Origin: Macrocybe gigantea
Taxonomy: Eukaryota; Basidiomycota; Agaricomycetes; Agaricales; Callistosporiaceae
DNA: 64,000 bases
Assembly (NCBI GenBank): GCA_011319805.1
Contig: SJRY01000234.1
Span: 620,001-684,000, forward strand
Reading direction: 5' to 3'
Part shown: piece after piece, positions 41,704-50,904 of the stretch
Layout of the letters: each line of letters starts with the position of its first letter
Position numbering within the stretch: the stretch's first letter is position 1
The notes under the pieces: model-generated
The model's input: the letters and a program-made list of their open reading frames with translations, nothing else
Told to the model about the DNA's origin: nothing
Database searches by the model: none
Position numbers and translations under genes: made by a program

Positions 41704-43533
41704 ATGCACGTTCTCGCTCGCGTCCTCGTCACTGTGCCCCGCAGTTTCGCCCGTCGACACCACCAGCTTGCCTCCGTCACCGACCATGACATTGCTCATT
41801 TTGCAAACATCCTACCACCTTCGGGCATTCTCTCCACCCTGTATCCCATTTCTACCTCCAGAGAAGAGCTAGAAACCTACAATACGGACTGGATGGGCAA
41901 ATATCACGGCAGCGCCACAACCGTCCTCAAGCCGAAAACGACGGAGCAGGTCAGCAAAATCCTCGAGTGGTGCAACCAACGACGCATCGGCGTTGTTCCT
42001 CAAGGCGGTAACACCGGTCTCGTGGGTGGCAGTGTGCCGATCAGAGATGAGGTTGTTCTGTCGCTCTCAAACATGAACACCGTGCGGTCGTTTGACCCAG
42101 TCTCTGGTTCGTTCCTCATGTCCCCTCCGGGTCTCCAATGCTCATCATTTGAGTGCAGGTATTTTGGTAGCAGATGCCGGATGCATCCTACAGTCGCTGA
42201 CAGATTACGTTGCGCCACACAACCACATCATGCCCGTCGACTTGGGCGCGAAGGGAAGGTGCGGTGTCTTATCCTAACCGGCTCAACCCCCGCTCTCACG
42301 TTTCCAACACAGTTGTCAGATAGGTGGAAATGTGGCAACGAATGCTGGGGGACTACGTCTGTTGCGTTATGGATCTTTACACGGAACGGTTCTAGGTTTG
42401 GAAGTCGTCCTTCCAGACGGCACCATCCTCGATCAATTAACCACCCTACGCAAGGACAATACTGGTCAGTGTCTCAAGTCTCAAATCGATTTCATGAACA
42501 CTGATCTTGACGTAGGTTATGACCTCAAACAGCTTTTCATCGGTGCAGAAGGCACTCTCGGCGTCATCACTGGTGTCTCCATATTGACACCACCATCTCC
42601 TCAAGCGTCCAATAACGTCATTCTTGCTCTCCCGTCCTTCGACAACGTTCTACCTTTGTATCAAATCGTCAAACGCCAACTATCGGAGATTCTATCTGCA
42701 TTTGAATTTATTGACAGGACAGCATATGATTTAGCGGTTAAACATGGCCAAGGGAGAGCGCTCAGCGACGAAGAGGTCGCTGGTGCGCAGTGCTTTGTAT
42801 TGGTAGAAACCAGCGGTGGTAGAAGGGAACACGATGAAGAGGTGCGTCTGCTGTACCGTCGCTGTTGCTGGTCAATCAATTTTTTTTTTAACTTAGAAAC
42901 TCAATACACTGTTGGAAATACTGCTGGAAGCCGATGAACCCTTGATCAACACAGGAGTACTCTCGCAATCACCAGCGCAGTTCTCTTCACTATGGGCACT
43001 CCGTGAAGGTGTCACAGAGGCCGTCTCCAAAGAGGGCAAGCCCTACAAATACGACATCTCCGTTCCTCTATCCAGCTTTAAAAACGTGGTCGACATGACG
43101 CGAGACCGCCTAAGGGACAAGGGCCTACTTCATGAAAATGCCGTAAAGCATGTTCTTGGCTATGGACATGTAGGCGACGGTAAGCCAGCACTCTGGGCAA
43201 CACAGACGCTAGACGATTCATTGCCGCACAGGAAACTTGCATCTGAATGTGGTCGCAGACAACTATCAACCCGAAATTCAAGATGCGCTCGAACCTTTCA
43301 TCTATGAAGTAGTTGGTGCGTAAGCTGTCGAATGCTGCGGATGCACGGCCTTAATTGTATCGAATACAGCGTCGCTGCGAGGGTCAGTTTCTGCGGAACA
43401 CGGTATTGGTGCGATGAAGACGCATGCGCTGCGGTACTCTAAGACGGCCGTCAGCATTGAGTGGATGAGGAAAATAAAGGATCTGTTCGACCCGAATGGG
43501 ATCATGAACCCGGGCAAGGTGCTTAGCCCATGA
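41704..43533 (+). CDS. D2HGDH: D-2-hydroxyglutarate dehydrogenase, mitochondrial FAD enzyme
   Basis: This is an FAD-linked oxidase of the vanillyl-alcohol-oxidase/D-lactate dehydrogenase group (yeast DLD2/DLD3 type), oxidising D-2-hydroxyglutarate or D-lactate. The Arg-rich N-terminus [20 protein letters not shown] looks like a mitochondrial presequence, so ATG 41704 is preferred to an in-frame upstream ATG at 41641. The FAD-binding PCMH region is [60 protein letters not shown] and [18 protein letters not shown]. The cap and C-terminal parts hold [35 protein letters not shown] (metal-binding His), [12 protein letters not shown] and [14 protein letters not shown]. Introns are about 50-60 nt and all keep frame. 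It is divergent from the CNH-GYF gene. Confidence 0.92.
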
Positions 43534-43547
43534 TAATGTAGAAATAT

Positions 43548-43553
43548 CACGTG
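43548..43553. promoter_or_regulatory. CACGTG upstream of RAP1
   Basis: The near-perfect palindrome taTCACGTGAta lies 14 bp after the D2HGDH stop and 87 bp before the RAP1 ATG, in a spacer of only 107 bp. It is a likely RAP1 promoter element. Confidence 0.45.
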
Positions 43554-43640
43554 ATAAACCTTGGGAACAGTGTGACTTCCTAAAATGGAACCCTAGTCTA
43601 CCTGTTCCTTAACCCTCAACCTTAATCTCGGGGCACGTAT

Positions 43641-45477
43641 ATGTCCAATGGTATTTCATCACATTCAACTGCTATTTGCTGTTCACCTCGTCTGCCTAGC
43701 CTGTATTCCAAGATGACAGCGGCGTCGCCGTCAAGTTTTTTATCCAGAAGGATCTTCCGGAAGGCGTTCAAGCCGAGCTTTGCGAAACAATAACGGTCAG
43801 CAATGTCAGCTTGTTATCACTGACTGAACTTATTGGAACACCAGTCCCTCGGCGGTCGCGTCGAGGGCAAAGTACCTCGTCAAGGCTACATCCTCGTACA
43901 GCCTGGATCCCCTGAGGAGCAGCGCCTTCGCCTCTGTTGGACTAGCCCCGATAGACCCGACCGGCATTTCGTGCCCTACACCTACGTCGAAGCCTGCAAA
44001 GTTGCGGGAAGTTTGCTCAAGCAAATCTTCGTCGAAGATTCCGAACCAATACCCATGCACATTCACCCTAGTATCGCCAACGTGAATGTGCGCAATGCAC
44101 TCGCTCAACGTATCATAGTCAGTCCCCGAGCAGCACGCCTCATCCAATCGCAGAACTAAGCGCCTTTCTTTGAACAGCACTCTGGTGGTGATCCGCATGC
44201 ATCTGAACAGACGGCCAAAGTCATCTTAGCCGATCCCAACACGGATGTTTTCAATCACCTCATCAAGACGTGCCAGGGCCAGAATAACAAATACATCGAA
44301 TCGTATCTTTGGGTCAAGAAGTGTATTGAGAAAGGAATTGTTATTTACACACCTCTAGTATACAAGAATCCCGGTGGGCGACGACCAGGGGAAGAGTGCG
44401 TAACACAACTGATAGTTTGTTGGATGTCGCTCATGGCCCAGAACAGGAGAATGCAGTTTACAGAAGAAGACGAAGAACGCCTGTGCGAATGGATAGCTGC
44501 CAAAATACCTTACAAGGAGACTGGAGGAAGAACCGGGAATCGTCTATATCAGCAATTATGCGAAATGGTACCCCATGCAATTTCATCCGTCAAAGAACTT
44601 AGGCTGATCGGTTCCGACGTAGGCGAACGAACCCGAATATGCATGGGTCACGCGCCATACCTGGCAATCGTGGCGTGAGCGCTACAAGAAGAACGCGGCC
44701 CGATTGGACAGAATCATTGCTTGCATCGTCGAACAAAAGAAGCCAGCGCAAGGAGAAAAAGGCCAGTACGGCTACGTTCGACAGGCCGAAGGAAAAGTCA
44801 AACGGCCCAAGAAGAAGAGAACGGAGAACGGTGTGCCAGATGGGCCCTCAGATTACTCCACTATTGAGGGCATTGCAAACATCCCGCCCATGGCACTGGC
44901 CAGCCTCCAGGTTCCAATGCACATTCATGGCCCTGGACCTTCACAGTTTCCCCCACCCATGCCCGGAGGGATCGGCGTGTATGGGCAGGCCCAAGCTCTC
45001 AACGGAAATCCTCTCACAAGTGGGGGCGCCAAAAGGAATTCTATGATTGGCCAGTTGTTAGAGGAAGATGAGGAAGACCGGGAATGGAGGATACGGGTTG
45101 GAAATGCTGAACCACCCCCTTGGAGCAAACGAAAAGCCGGCGATGACCAAGGAGACCAAGGCACGAAAAAGCGGCGGAAAATTAGGTAACGAGCTCATGC
45201 GAGATCTGCTCTAAAAGACGGCTAACGGACTTGCAGCCCGAATTCGACGCCACAAGGCCCTGCTGTCCAACAAAACGAACTGAGTCACCAAGACCTTGTT
45301 GCAATTGCCAACCTGCACGTCATTGATCAAGATATTCTCGCTATCGCCAAGGATTGTCGCTTCACCGTCGATGAAGTTCATGACTATTACAATAGATGTG
45401 GTGACATGACCAAAACTAAGCTAAGGTTCGAACAAATGAGGCAGTTGCTCCAAGAAAAATTCTCGGAGAATGATTAG
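43641..45477 (+). CDS. RAP1: RAP1 telomere protein (BRCT + Myb)
   Basis: This is the shelterin component RAP1, which binds telomeres in the nucleus. The first coding exon is only 10 nt (ATGTCCAATG). Splicing gives MSNDDSGVAVKFFIQKDLPE, then SLGGRVEGKVPRQGYILVQP, RLCWTSPDRPDRHFVPYTYV, EACKVAGSLLKQIF and, after an intron, HSGGDPHASEQ and KYIESYLWVKKCIEKGIVIY: a BRCT domain. YKNPGGRRPGEERMQFTEED leads into the Myb domain: LCEWIAAKIPYKETGGRTGN, RLYQQLCEM | ANEPEYAWVTRHTWQSWRER, YKKN. A basic linker (RPKKKRTENG), a Pro/Gly/Gln stretch and KRKAGDDQGDQGTKKRRKIR follow. The last exon has a small helical C-terminal domain (LVAIANLHVIDQDILAIAKD, VHDYYNRCGDMTK), probably the RCT. All six joins keep frame. 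Confidence 0.9.
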
Positions 45478-45546
45478 TTCTTATAATTATCTAAAGCCCC
45501 TACAAGTGTATTATAGCAACATAAGAGACAACGATCGTCTATTTTA

Positions 45547-47061
45547 TCATTGCATATTTGATGGCAAATCGAATTCGGTAAGAAGCTTGTAGTCTGCGGC
45601 TCGCTTTGGTGCAGTGGGGCTATCGAATGGTTTGCGTCTTCTAGAACAATAAATTTAGTCAGACACCAGCACAAATTGCTGGAGGACGAGACACATACTT
45701 TTCTCCCGCTGCAGCTGATGGGAACGAACCAAAGAGATCAGGATGTTTAGGCAGAGGAGATTCGCTACGCGTGGGCATTAGCCAAGCTCGGAGGAAAAGA
45801 AGCATCAACTACCTGAAATAAGGATGTTGCAAAGCCTCCTCAGCGGTGATTCTACGGTCAGGATCGTACGTCAACAGCGACATCAAGAGGTCGAGGCCCG
45901 CGGTAGTTATATATTGAAACTTCTGCCGGAACTGCGGTGGTTGCGGCGAAGGTAATGTTATTGTCTTTGCTAACGGGAGCGACGAGAATTCGGGCCAAGA
46001 AGTACTCGTAGGTGGGCCAAGAAGCTTGAAGATCATGGACAGAAGCTCCAGCTCATTTTTGGCTTGGAAGAGCGGCTCCTTCAGCAGCAGCTCGGCGAAG
46101 ATGCAGCCCACAGACCACATGTCGACAGCAGTTGAATACGTCTTTGCTCCAAGCAGGATCTCTGGTGCACTGAGTCCAAGGACCGGAATATCAATGCTGT
46201 TCCGAATAGCAAAGGGGAAACAAAACGTACCGGTACCATAACGTAACAACAAGCTGTGTCATGCCACCGACGCCGACTGGGTCACCAAAGCGTCTCGCAA
46301 GCCCAAAATCAGCAACCTTGATAGTGCCTCGGTTGTTCATCAACAAGTTGCTCGTTTTCAAGTCTCTGTGCAAGATCCAATTTGAATGGCAGTGCCCTAC
46401 GGCCGATAGCAATTGGAGCATAAGGGTTTTGATTTCGGACTGGAGAAAAGGGGAGGGCATCAGGGTAAGGAGGGACTTGAGATCGTGTTCCACAAAATCC
46501 ATAACAACAAAGACCCTGTTGAGCCTGCTCAGAGACCTTTTCTTGAGCGTACGATACAAGATGGACGCACTGGGTCAGCGTTTCGCCAACGACGACCTCG
46601 CGAATCCGAACCACGTTGTCATGTCGGCATGACATGAGGGCATTTATCTCCCTCAGACCGGTGATCGGAAAGCCGTTTTTCTCTTCGTCCAGCTTTAACT
46701 TCTTCAATGCCACGATTTCTCCCGTCTCTTTCTCTCTTGCGCGGAACACGACGCCATAAGAGCCTTCCTCGATTTGATTTAGCCGTTCGTAGCAGTACAC
46801 CGAACGAGACGGCAGTATGGGCGGGTGGAACGTCCTAGGGGGCACGTATATGCTGTGACTGTGTCTCAAGGTTGCCTGGAATGATGCTTTCGCTACTGCA
46901 GCGGTGCTCGTACTATCCGTTAGAGATAGTTTGCTGGACCTGATCTTTGTTCGACGTTTCTGTGGGTGCTCTGGGTTCCTCAGGACGTCGATTGCATCGT
47001 CTGTATCGTCGTCCCATTTGGACCGCTTTCTGGATGGCGTAGCAATAGCGCTAGTAGACAT
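45547..47061 (-). CDS. CDK11: CDK11-type (PITSLRE family) cyclin-dependent kinase
   Basis: This is a Ser/Thr kinase of the CDK11 group, linked to transcription and RNA processing. The N-terminus is short and basic ([30 protein letters not shown]). Kinase motifs are [20 protein letters not shown] (Gly loop), [10 protein letters not shown] (Lys), [12 protein letters not shown] (the PSTAIRE position, PITGLRE rather than PITSLRE), [24 protein letters not shown] (catalytic loop), [13 protein letters not shown] (DFG), [20 protein letters not shown] and [18 protein letters not shown]. Two short last exons give [16 protein letters not shown] and [18 protein letters not shown], ending LPSNMQ. All joins keep frame. 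It begins 38 bp downstream of the stop of the tubulin-ligase-like gene on the same strand. Confidence 0.92.
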
Positions 47062-47083
47062 GACAACTAAGCCTGTATGTGAT

Positions 47084-47089
47084 CACGTG
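47084..47089. promoter_or_regulatory. CACGTG in a 38-bp intergenic gap
   Basis: gatCACGTGtc lies 22 bp upstream of the CDK11 ATG, between it and the stop of the upstream gene. This is the only non-coding DNA available as a proximal CDK11 promoter. Confidence 0.4.
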
Positions 47090-47099
47090 TCTACTACAC

Positions 47100-48589
47100 T
47101 CAAGGACCACGAACTTGTGCGTCCAAACACTTGATTAGATGCTCGCGGGTTTCGCCAATTTTCCATCCCTTCTCCCAATCCTGCTTCATTCCGCAGAACG
47201 TTCCAACACAGACCTTCCCAATCGATACATAGAGATCTTCCAAAATCCACTTCAGACGTGCGCCTGTCATCTCGATCGCAGGTTCGGAGTTGATTTCAAG
47301 CAACTTGACCGTGTATCGGGCACTAGACTCGAACGAATGAGCCACAAGAAAGTCGACTCCGTACAGTTCAAAAGCGTTAGGGATGGGCTACAAACGTAAG
47401 CACGGTCATGTCGAGATGACGTCAAGGGCCAGCACACCTGGAAGTGCACCGGATTCTCTAATCCAGCCTTGAAGGTCTCTGAGAGAATCTCTCTCATCTG
47501 TTCCATGATTTTCAAGGCGTCGGTGTCGTCAAACACCGTTCTAGGGGACATTGAGAGGACTCGATGACCAACAAGCTCGGTCAAAAGCCGAACAGTGTCC
47601 TTGTCTCGTGCTGTTTGCAAGGAAGTATTTGTTAAATGGGGTCTCAAGTCCAAAGACTGCATGTCTGGCGGGACGTATGGAACATCTGCGAAAAGCGCAA
47701 GCACTCGGTCATACAGGTATAGGCGTAGAGCGCCCGAAGCGACGCAATATGCGCGGAGATGGAACTAATTTAAACAGTCGGTTTCCAGACAATAAATCAT
47801 GGAGACAACGCACTTTGTACCCTTGAACTTGATCAGATGACGGTGAATGGACCGACTCAATTGTCCATGGGTCGATAAGTAGAGGGTTAGTTATGTACTC
47901 CTGGGAGATCCGTCAGACTTGTAGTCGGCAAACCACCGGAACTCATGCCTGAATCACAAAATACCGCAATTGGGATGTCGCGACAGCCGTTCCGTCGACC
48001 ACATCATTATCAGAAGTCGTCTCTTCTTCGTCAAATTCGTCAAATACGCTTCTCAGCGCTTCTTTACTGTTGATGAGCCTGATGCCCATGCCTCTGTCAG
48101 CCATCCCACTAGATTGACCGTATCAATAAGGTCCTTGTTTGAAAGCAGCAACTTGTCCAGAGCAACTGACGGTTTTACAATCCACCAACTAGACGAAGAG
48201 TCCAGCTCTTGGCCGAGATCCCAGAGATCGTCAGACCACATTTCGTCTAGTTCATCTGGGAACGAGATCTCGATATCGAATGTTCGTGGGATAGACGATC
48301 GCAGCAACGAGGTAGGTCGCTTTGTCACGTATGAATGGATGCATCTTGAAAGAAAGTGTTTTCGGATCAAGGCTTTCCGAAAGGTGTAGCACGAGGAGAG
48401 GATGGTGGACGGATTCCGAAGTGTAAGCAGGTGGTCGACGTGGTCGTATGTGGACCATTGTACAAGACGTTCGTAGACATCGGGGACGTTGTGAACGATA
48501 TTCGACTGAAGTCCGAGCTGCTCTATTGCTCGTCGGACTAGGGACTCTGTCAGGGGAGCGCTTGGCCATGAAACGACGAAGTCTACCAT
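47100..48589 (-). CDS. Tubulin-tyrosine-ligase-like (TTL domain) protein
   Basis: This is an ATP-grasp family ligase related to tubulin-tyrosine ligase (yeast Pby1 type). ATG 48589 gives MVDFVVSWPSAPLTESLVRR. TTL features are SYVTKRPTSLLRSSIPRTFD, DELDEMWSDDLWDLGQELD, SWWIVKP joined across an intron to GMADRGMGIRLINSKEALRS (the ATP-binding KPxxxxRGxGI motif), LRYFVIQ | EYITNPLLIDPWTIES, GYKFHLRAYCVASGALRLYL, YDRVLALFADVPYVPPDMQS and LYGVDFLVAHS with YTVKLLEINSEPAIEM (metal-binding Glu/Asn). The intron after VIQ starts GC (47948 down to 47901). All other introns are GT-AG and all keep frame. The true substrate is not known. It is divergent from MMM1, 130 bp apart. Confidence 0.87.
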
Positions 48590-48613
48590 GTCAACTGTGT
48601 AGTCCAAATAAAT

Positions 48614-48619
48614 CACGTG
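48614..48619. promoter_or_regulatory. CACGTG between TTL-like gene and MMM1
   Basis: aatCACGTGca lies 24 bp upstream of the TTL-like ATG and 100 bp upstream of the MMM1 ATG in their shared 130-bp promoter. Confidence 0.4.
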
Positions 48620-48719
48620 CACAAATAATCACACCAACGACGACATGCTAAATTGGCGGTGAGTTTCATGAGCAGACAGGCAGTCGCAATCCCCGGTAAC
48701 CCGCTGCTCGTTGTCTCTC

Positions 48720-49823
48720 ATGGGCGACAACTACATCTTCTCTCTCCAGCCAACGTTCACACAAGGCCTGATTCTGGGCCAACTCTCGGTCCTAGCGCTC
48801 CTCGTACTCATATTCAAATACCTATTTCTGGAATCCGCGGAAAACCCCTTCGAGACCTCCTCTTATCAGCCTCGCATTGATACGAATCGTCCACACAAAG
48901 ACTCTACTGTAGTTGCTTCGTCTACGGACGCAGAAGAGGTTAAGACCGGCGTCGAATCAGCCGAGTGGTTCAATGCTTTGCTACAGCAGGTATTCTAGTC
49001 CTATTTCAAACGCATCCGCACGAGCAGCAATTGAAAAAGAACGCTTAGGTTGTTGATGTATATCGCTCGAAACTTCGTGGAGATCTTTCTGGGCCAGAAG
49101 GTGATGAAATCGCACGACAACGCGTCGAAGACTATGCGAACAGGATACGCCCCGTCAGCTTTCTAGTAGGTAGTCTCGTGTTTCATGGCGCGCCGGAAAT
49201 CGAATCTCGTTTGCTCCCAGGACTATGTCACTGTGCATTCTGTCGACCTGGGCGTGTCAGCTCCGCGCCTACATCGCGTCCGTCCGAGTCAAAAATCTAA
49301 AGCAAGTCCGCTGGTCAGTTCATTCCAACTTGGAAAATTGGCGGCTCCATGATGTAATCGCCAATCAGGGAACTGACTTCGATGCTACATACACTGATTC
49401 GATATCTCTTTCGCTCTCAACATCATACCTCTTCAATTATCCTATGGCATCTTTTGCGCGCCTCCCGATTTCCTTGACGATCTCGCTCTCCGAGTTTAAA
49501 TCGATGGTGAGAGACCTCTTCTGCCGCTCACGAGGGGAGAAACTCATATTTATCAGATCAATATTTTGCCTCCTTCAACAGGATCGCCGGCCTTGACAAT
49601 CAGCGTTCCGCCTACATTTACTCTTGACCTGACGACAACGTCGCTGATGGGTAGTCGCGCTAAGCTGGCCAATGTACCGAAACTGCACGAACTGATTGAG
49701 CATCAGGTGCGTCGGGTATTGTTATCGAGGGGCACATGGAAAGTTGTGTTGCCTGGGTTGTCCGGCGTCGCTGAGGTGCAAAAAGAGCTGCTTGGGTTGG
49801 GCCAAACGACTATGGATGGTTGA
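48720..49823 (+). CDS. MMM1: Maintenance of mitochondrial morphology protein 1 (ERMES, Mmm1)
   Basis: This ER-anchored subunit of the ER-mitochondria encounter structure carries a lipid-transfer SMP domain. MGDNYIFSLQPTFTQGLILG leads into the single membrane anchor (QLSVLALLVLIFKYLFL). A linker with NPFETSSYQPRIDT follows, then the SMP domain: SAEWFNALLQQ | VVDVYRSKLRG, VEDYANRIRPVSFL | DYVTVHSVDLGVSAPRL, TDFDATYTDSISLSLSTSYL, FNYPMASFARLPISLTISLS, PALTISVPPTFTLDLTTTSL and MGSRAKLANVPKLHELIEHQ. It ends KVVLPGLSGVAEVQKELLG and TTMDG. The intron after SKASPL is read as GT-AG (gtcagt). All joins keep frame. Confidence 0.9.
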
Positions 49824-49938
49824 TGCATCCACACTTGATATTTATTCGATTTTCATGTACTTTATGCATCAAACACATACAAATAATGTTTGATAATGAT
49901 ACCCACTGTTTTTGTGTATCAGCCTCAACGTCGGACAG

Positions 49939-50599
49939 ATGACGACCGTAACCTCCAACATCGTCTTTGACGACATATTTACTATCAACGCTATAGACAA
50001 AGAAGGCAAAAAATTTGACCGAGGTTCGATATCAGCCATTCAGGTGATCCATAATGCCAGCTTTTGACGCGTCTGCTTCCTAGTTTCTCGCCTCTATGCT
50101 CATTCAAAAAATTATGACATGGATCTGACGCTAGACTACAACGTCGAACTCTTTCCTTTGAAGCAAGATCAGAGCTTTGCGCTTGCATTGGCATCCTCTC
50201 TCTCTCGAGGTCCAGCAGGCGCGAACGGTGATGCAGATGAGGCGGATGACAAGGACAGAGAGGTGTGGAGACCTGATCGCAAAGGACACGGGGGTCTCGA
50301 AGAAGATTATGACTACATCATGTATGGAAAAGTAAAACGCGTCTTTTCGTCCTTGTTTGGCTGGCGTACGAGAATACTCATCCTGCATCTCATCCAAGGT
50401 ATACAAATTCGATGGTGGTACAGCCGAAATCGTGTACGTCCCGTTGCCCTTCCGCTGCTCGTTGTCAAGCTGTTGAATGTATGCATGAAGAACTGCATAT
50501 GCGTCTTTCGGTGGCCTCTTGATGTCCTTGACCGGATCCTTTAGGCATATGACAAGCATTGTCCTTGGGGATCCCGTGTATCTGTTGATGCGCAAATGA
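49939..50599 (+). CDS. RPB8: RNA polymerase I/II/III common subunit RPB8 (ABC3)
   Basis: This is an OB-fold subunit shared by all three nuclear RNA polymerases. MTTVTSNIVFDDIFTINAID, KEGKKFDR | VSRLYAHSKNYDMDLTLD and YNVELFPLKQDQSFALALAS are the canonical N-part. An acidic loop (GDADEADDKDREVW) is followed by GLEEDYDYIMYGK | VYKFDGGTAEIV | TAYASFGGLLMSLTGSFRHM and VLGDPVYLLMRK at the stop, the conserved C-terminus. Three introns keep frame; the last ends atgaag. About 150 residues is the normal length. It is tandem with MMM1 (115 bp). Confidence 0.93.
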
Positions 50600-50685
50600 G
50601 GGTACGGTATTGCGCTTCTTGAGGTTTCCATAACATGTTTCATATTTTGCAGGAGAAGAGAAAGAAACAAGCGTCAAATTTAGAC

Positions 50686-50808
50686 ATGTCTAGCAATGCC
50701 ACGATTACGGTTCTCTGGGCCTTCGCTGTCATCTACCTTTCGATCCTGATCCTCAAAGCGCTACGTCGCTCTGGTCGCGAAATGACTGTGCTGGATGTAG
50801 TACAGTAG
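50686..50808 (+). CDS. Putative 40-residue single-span membrane protein
   Basis: A short frame reads MSSNATITVLWAFAVIYLSI, LILKALRRSGREMTVLDVVQ. It has one hydrophobic helix of about 17 residues followed by a positive cluster (KALRRSGR), as in tiny tail- or signal-anchored proteins, and an N-glycosylation-like NAT at residue 4. It lies 86 bp after the RPB8 stop. No family was recognised. It could also be chance or part of the RPB8 3' UTR. Confidence 0.3.
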   Translation: MSSNATITVLWAFAVIYLSILILKALRRSGREMTVLDVVQ

Positions 50809-50904
50809 AATATGCGCTGAATGGATGTACTGTTCTGATCTAGGGCATATAGGATTCTTAACGAATAAGATAATATTAAAGGAATGAATAAAAGTATCTG
50901 CAAA

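Noticed and set aside
49311..49377. GC-AG intron in MMM1 starting at gcaagt (49301)
   Set aside because: A GT-AG intron (gtcagt...caatcag) a few bases downstream is in phase and gives an acceptable SMP-domain sequence.
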